Assembly: GCA_937924505.1 (NCBI GenBank)
Contig: CALDSR010000079.1
Coordinates: 1 to 24,093, forward strand
Source of the DNA: an uncultured Granulosicoccus sp.
GTDB lineage: Bacteria > Pseudomonadota > Gammaproteobacteria > Granulosicoccales > Granulosicoccaceae
Direction of reading: 5' to 3'
DNA length: 24,093 nucleotides
The notes under the pieces were generated by a model. It did not search any database and had not been told where the DNA came from. It was given only the letters and a program-made list of their open reading frames with translations. Position numbers and translations under genes: made by a program. Positions 23,919 to 24,093 of the stretch are shown here, in pieces (the first letter of the stretch is position 1; each line of letters opens with the position of its first letter).

Positions 23919-24093
23919 CGACGCAATGAACCCTGATCGCTCTCGCTGCGAGTGAGTCACAGAACGTTATGTACGACGAAACGGCAGAGTGTCCTCGAGG
24001 AAATCATCGCCATCTGTGCCCACTTTTACAAATAGCCGACTCGTTCCTTGAGTCGGCGATAAAGCCTGCACATAAATCAACAGCGCAAATCAT
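23919..24093. other. Right-hand end without a recognisable gene, with an 8-bp hairpin
   Basis: Together with 23782-23894 this makes 312 bp with no supported gene. GCCGACTC (24035-24042) and GAGTCGGC (24050-24057) form a perfect 8-bp stem over a 7-nt loop. On the minus strand it is followed by TATTTGTAAAAG, a poor U-run, so it may be a weak terminator for a gene beyond the window. A plus-strand frame from the ATG at 23969 stays open to the end (41 codons) but lacks a ribosome site and any recognisable motif. Confidence 0.4.

Noticed and set aside
23969..24093. Plus-strand frame open to the right edge
   Set aside because: Only 41 codons are visible, with no ribosome site and no motif; it also runs through an 8-bp hairpin.

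Overview
The window (about 24 kb, close to half G+C by eye) is dense chromosomal DNA from a bacterium that I take to be an aerobic, free-living gammaproteobacterium, probably marine. The best evidence is the last gene, whose 88-residue product ends in NRRGSKDSQLR like E. coli YbiI, together with adjacent kbl and tdh genes. I cannot assign a genus. I see no tRNA, rRNA, IS element, phage gene or CRISPR array.

Layout. 1-696: 3' part of a type II haloacid dehalogenase-like gene (+). 800-7114, all on the minus strand and transcribed from right to left: fucU and ribokinase (8-bp overlap), a large fusion of two DoxX-like membrane modules with a type II NADH dehydrogenase, a second PfkB sugar kinase, a class II cytochrome c and a diheme cytochrome c. 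7281-13853 on the plus strand: deoC, a xylose-isomerase-like TIM-barrel protein, an aldo-keto reductase, then a tightly coupled trio of BtpA/SgcQ-family protein, M42 metallopeptidase homologue (SgcX/FrvX type) and FGGY sugar kinase. 13894-18958: a CUT1-type carbohydrate ABC transporter. The binding protein and two permeases are on minus, and the ATPase is divergent on plus. 19025-21912 on minus: kbl, tdh and an XRE-cupin regulator. 22418-23503: a fatty acid desaturase (+). 23515-23781: ybiI (-). The remaining 300 bp hold a good intrinsic terminator with no obvious gene in front of it.

How it fits together (inference). Genes from 5.7 to 19 kb look like one sugar-catabolic locus: uptake by the ABC transporter, anomer conversion by FucU, isomerisation or oxidation by the TIM-barrel protein and the AKR, phosphorylation by three kinases (two PfkB, one FGGY), and cleavage of a 2-deoxy-sugar phosphate by DeoC to acetaldehyde and glyceraldehyde 3-phosphate. 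The roles of the SgcQ- and SgcX-like proteins in sugar operons are not established, so this combination is the best candidate here for an undescribed pathway. The NADH dehydrogenase fusion and cytochromes could dispose of the electrons. The kbl-tdh-regulator operon is a separate threonine-to-glycine and acetyl-CoA module. No dedicated sugar regulator of the LacI, DeoR or GntR type is visible in the window, although repeated sequences in the fucU/deoC and transporter divergent promoters suggest operators.
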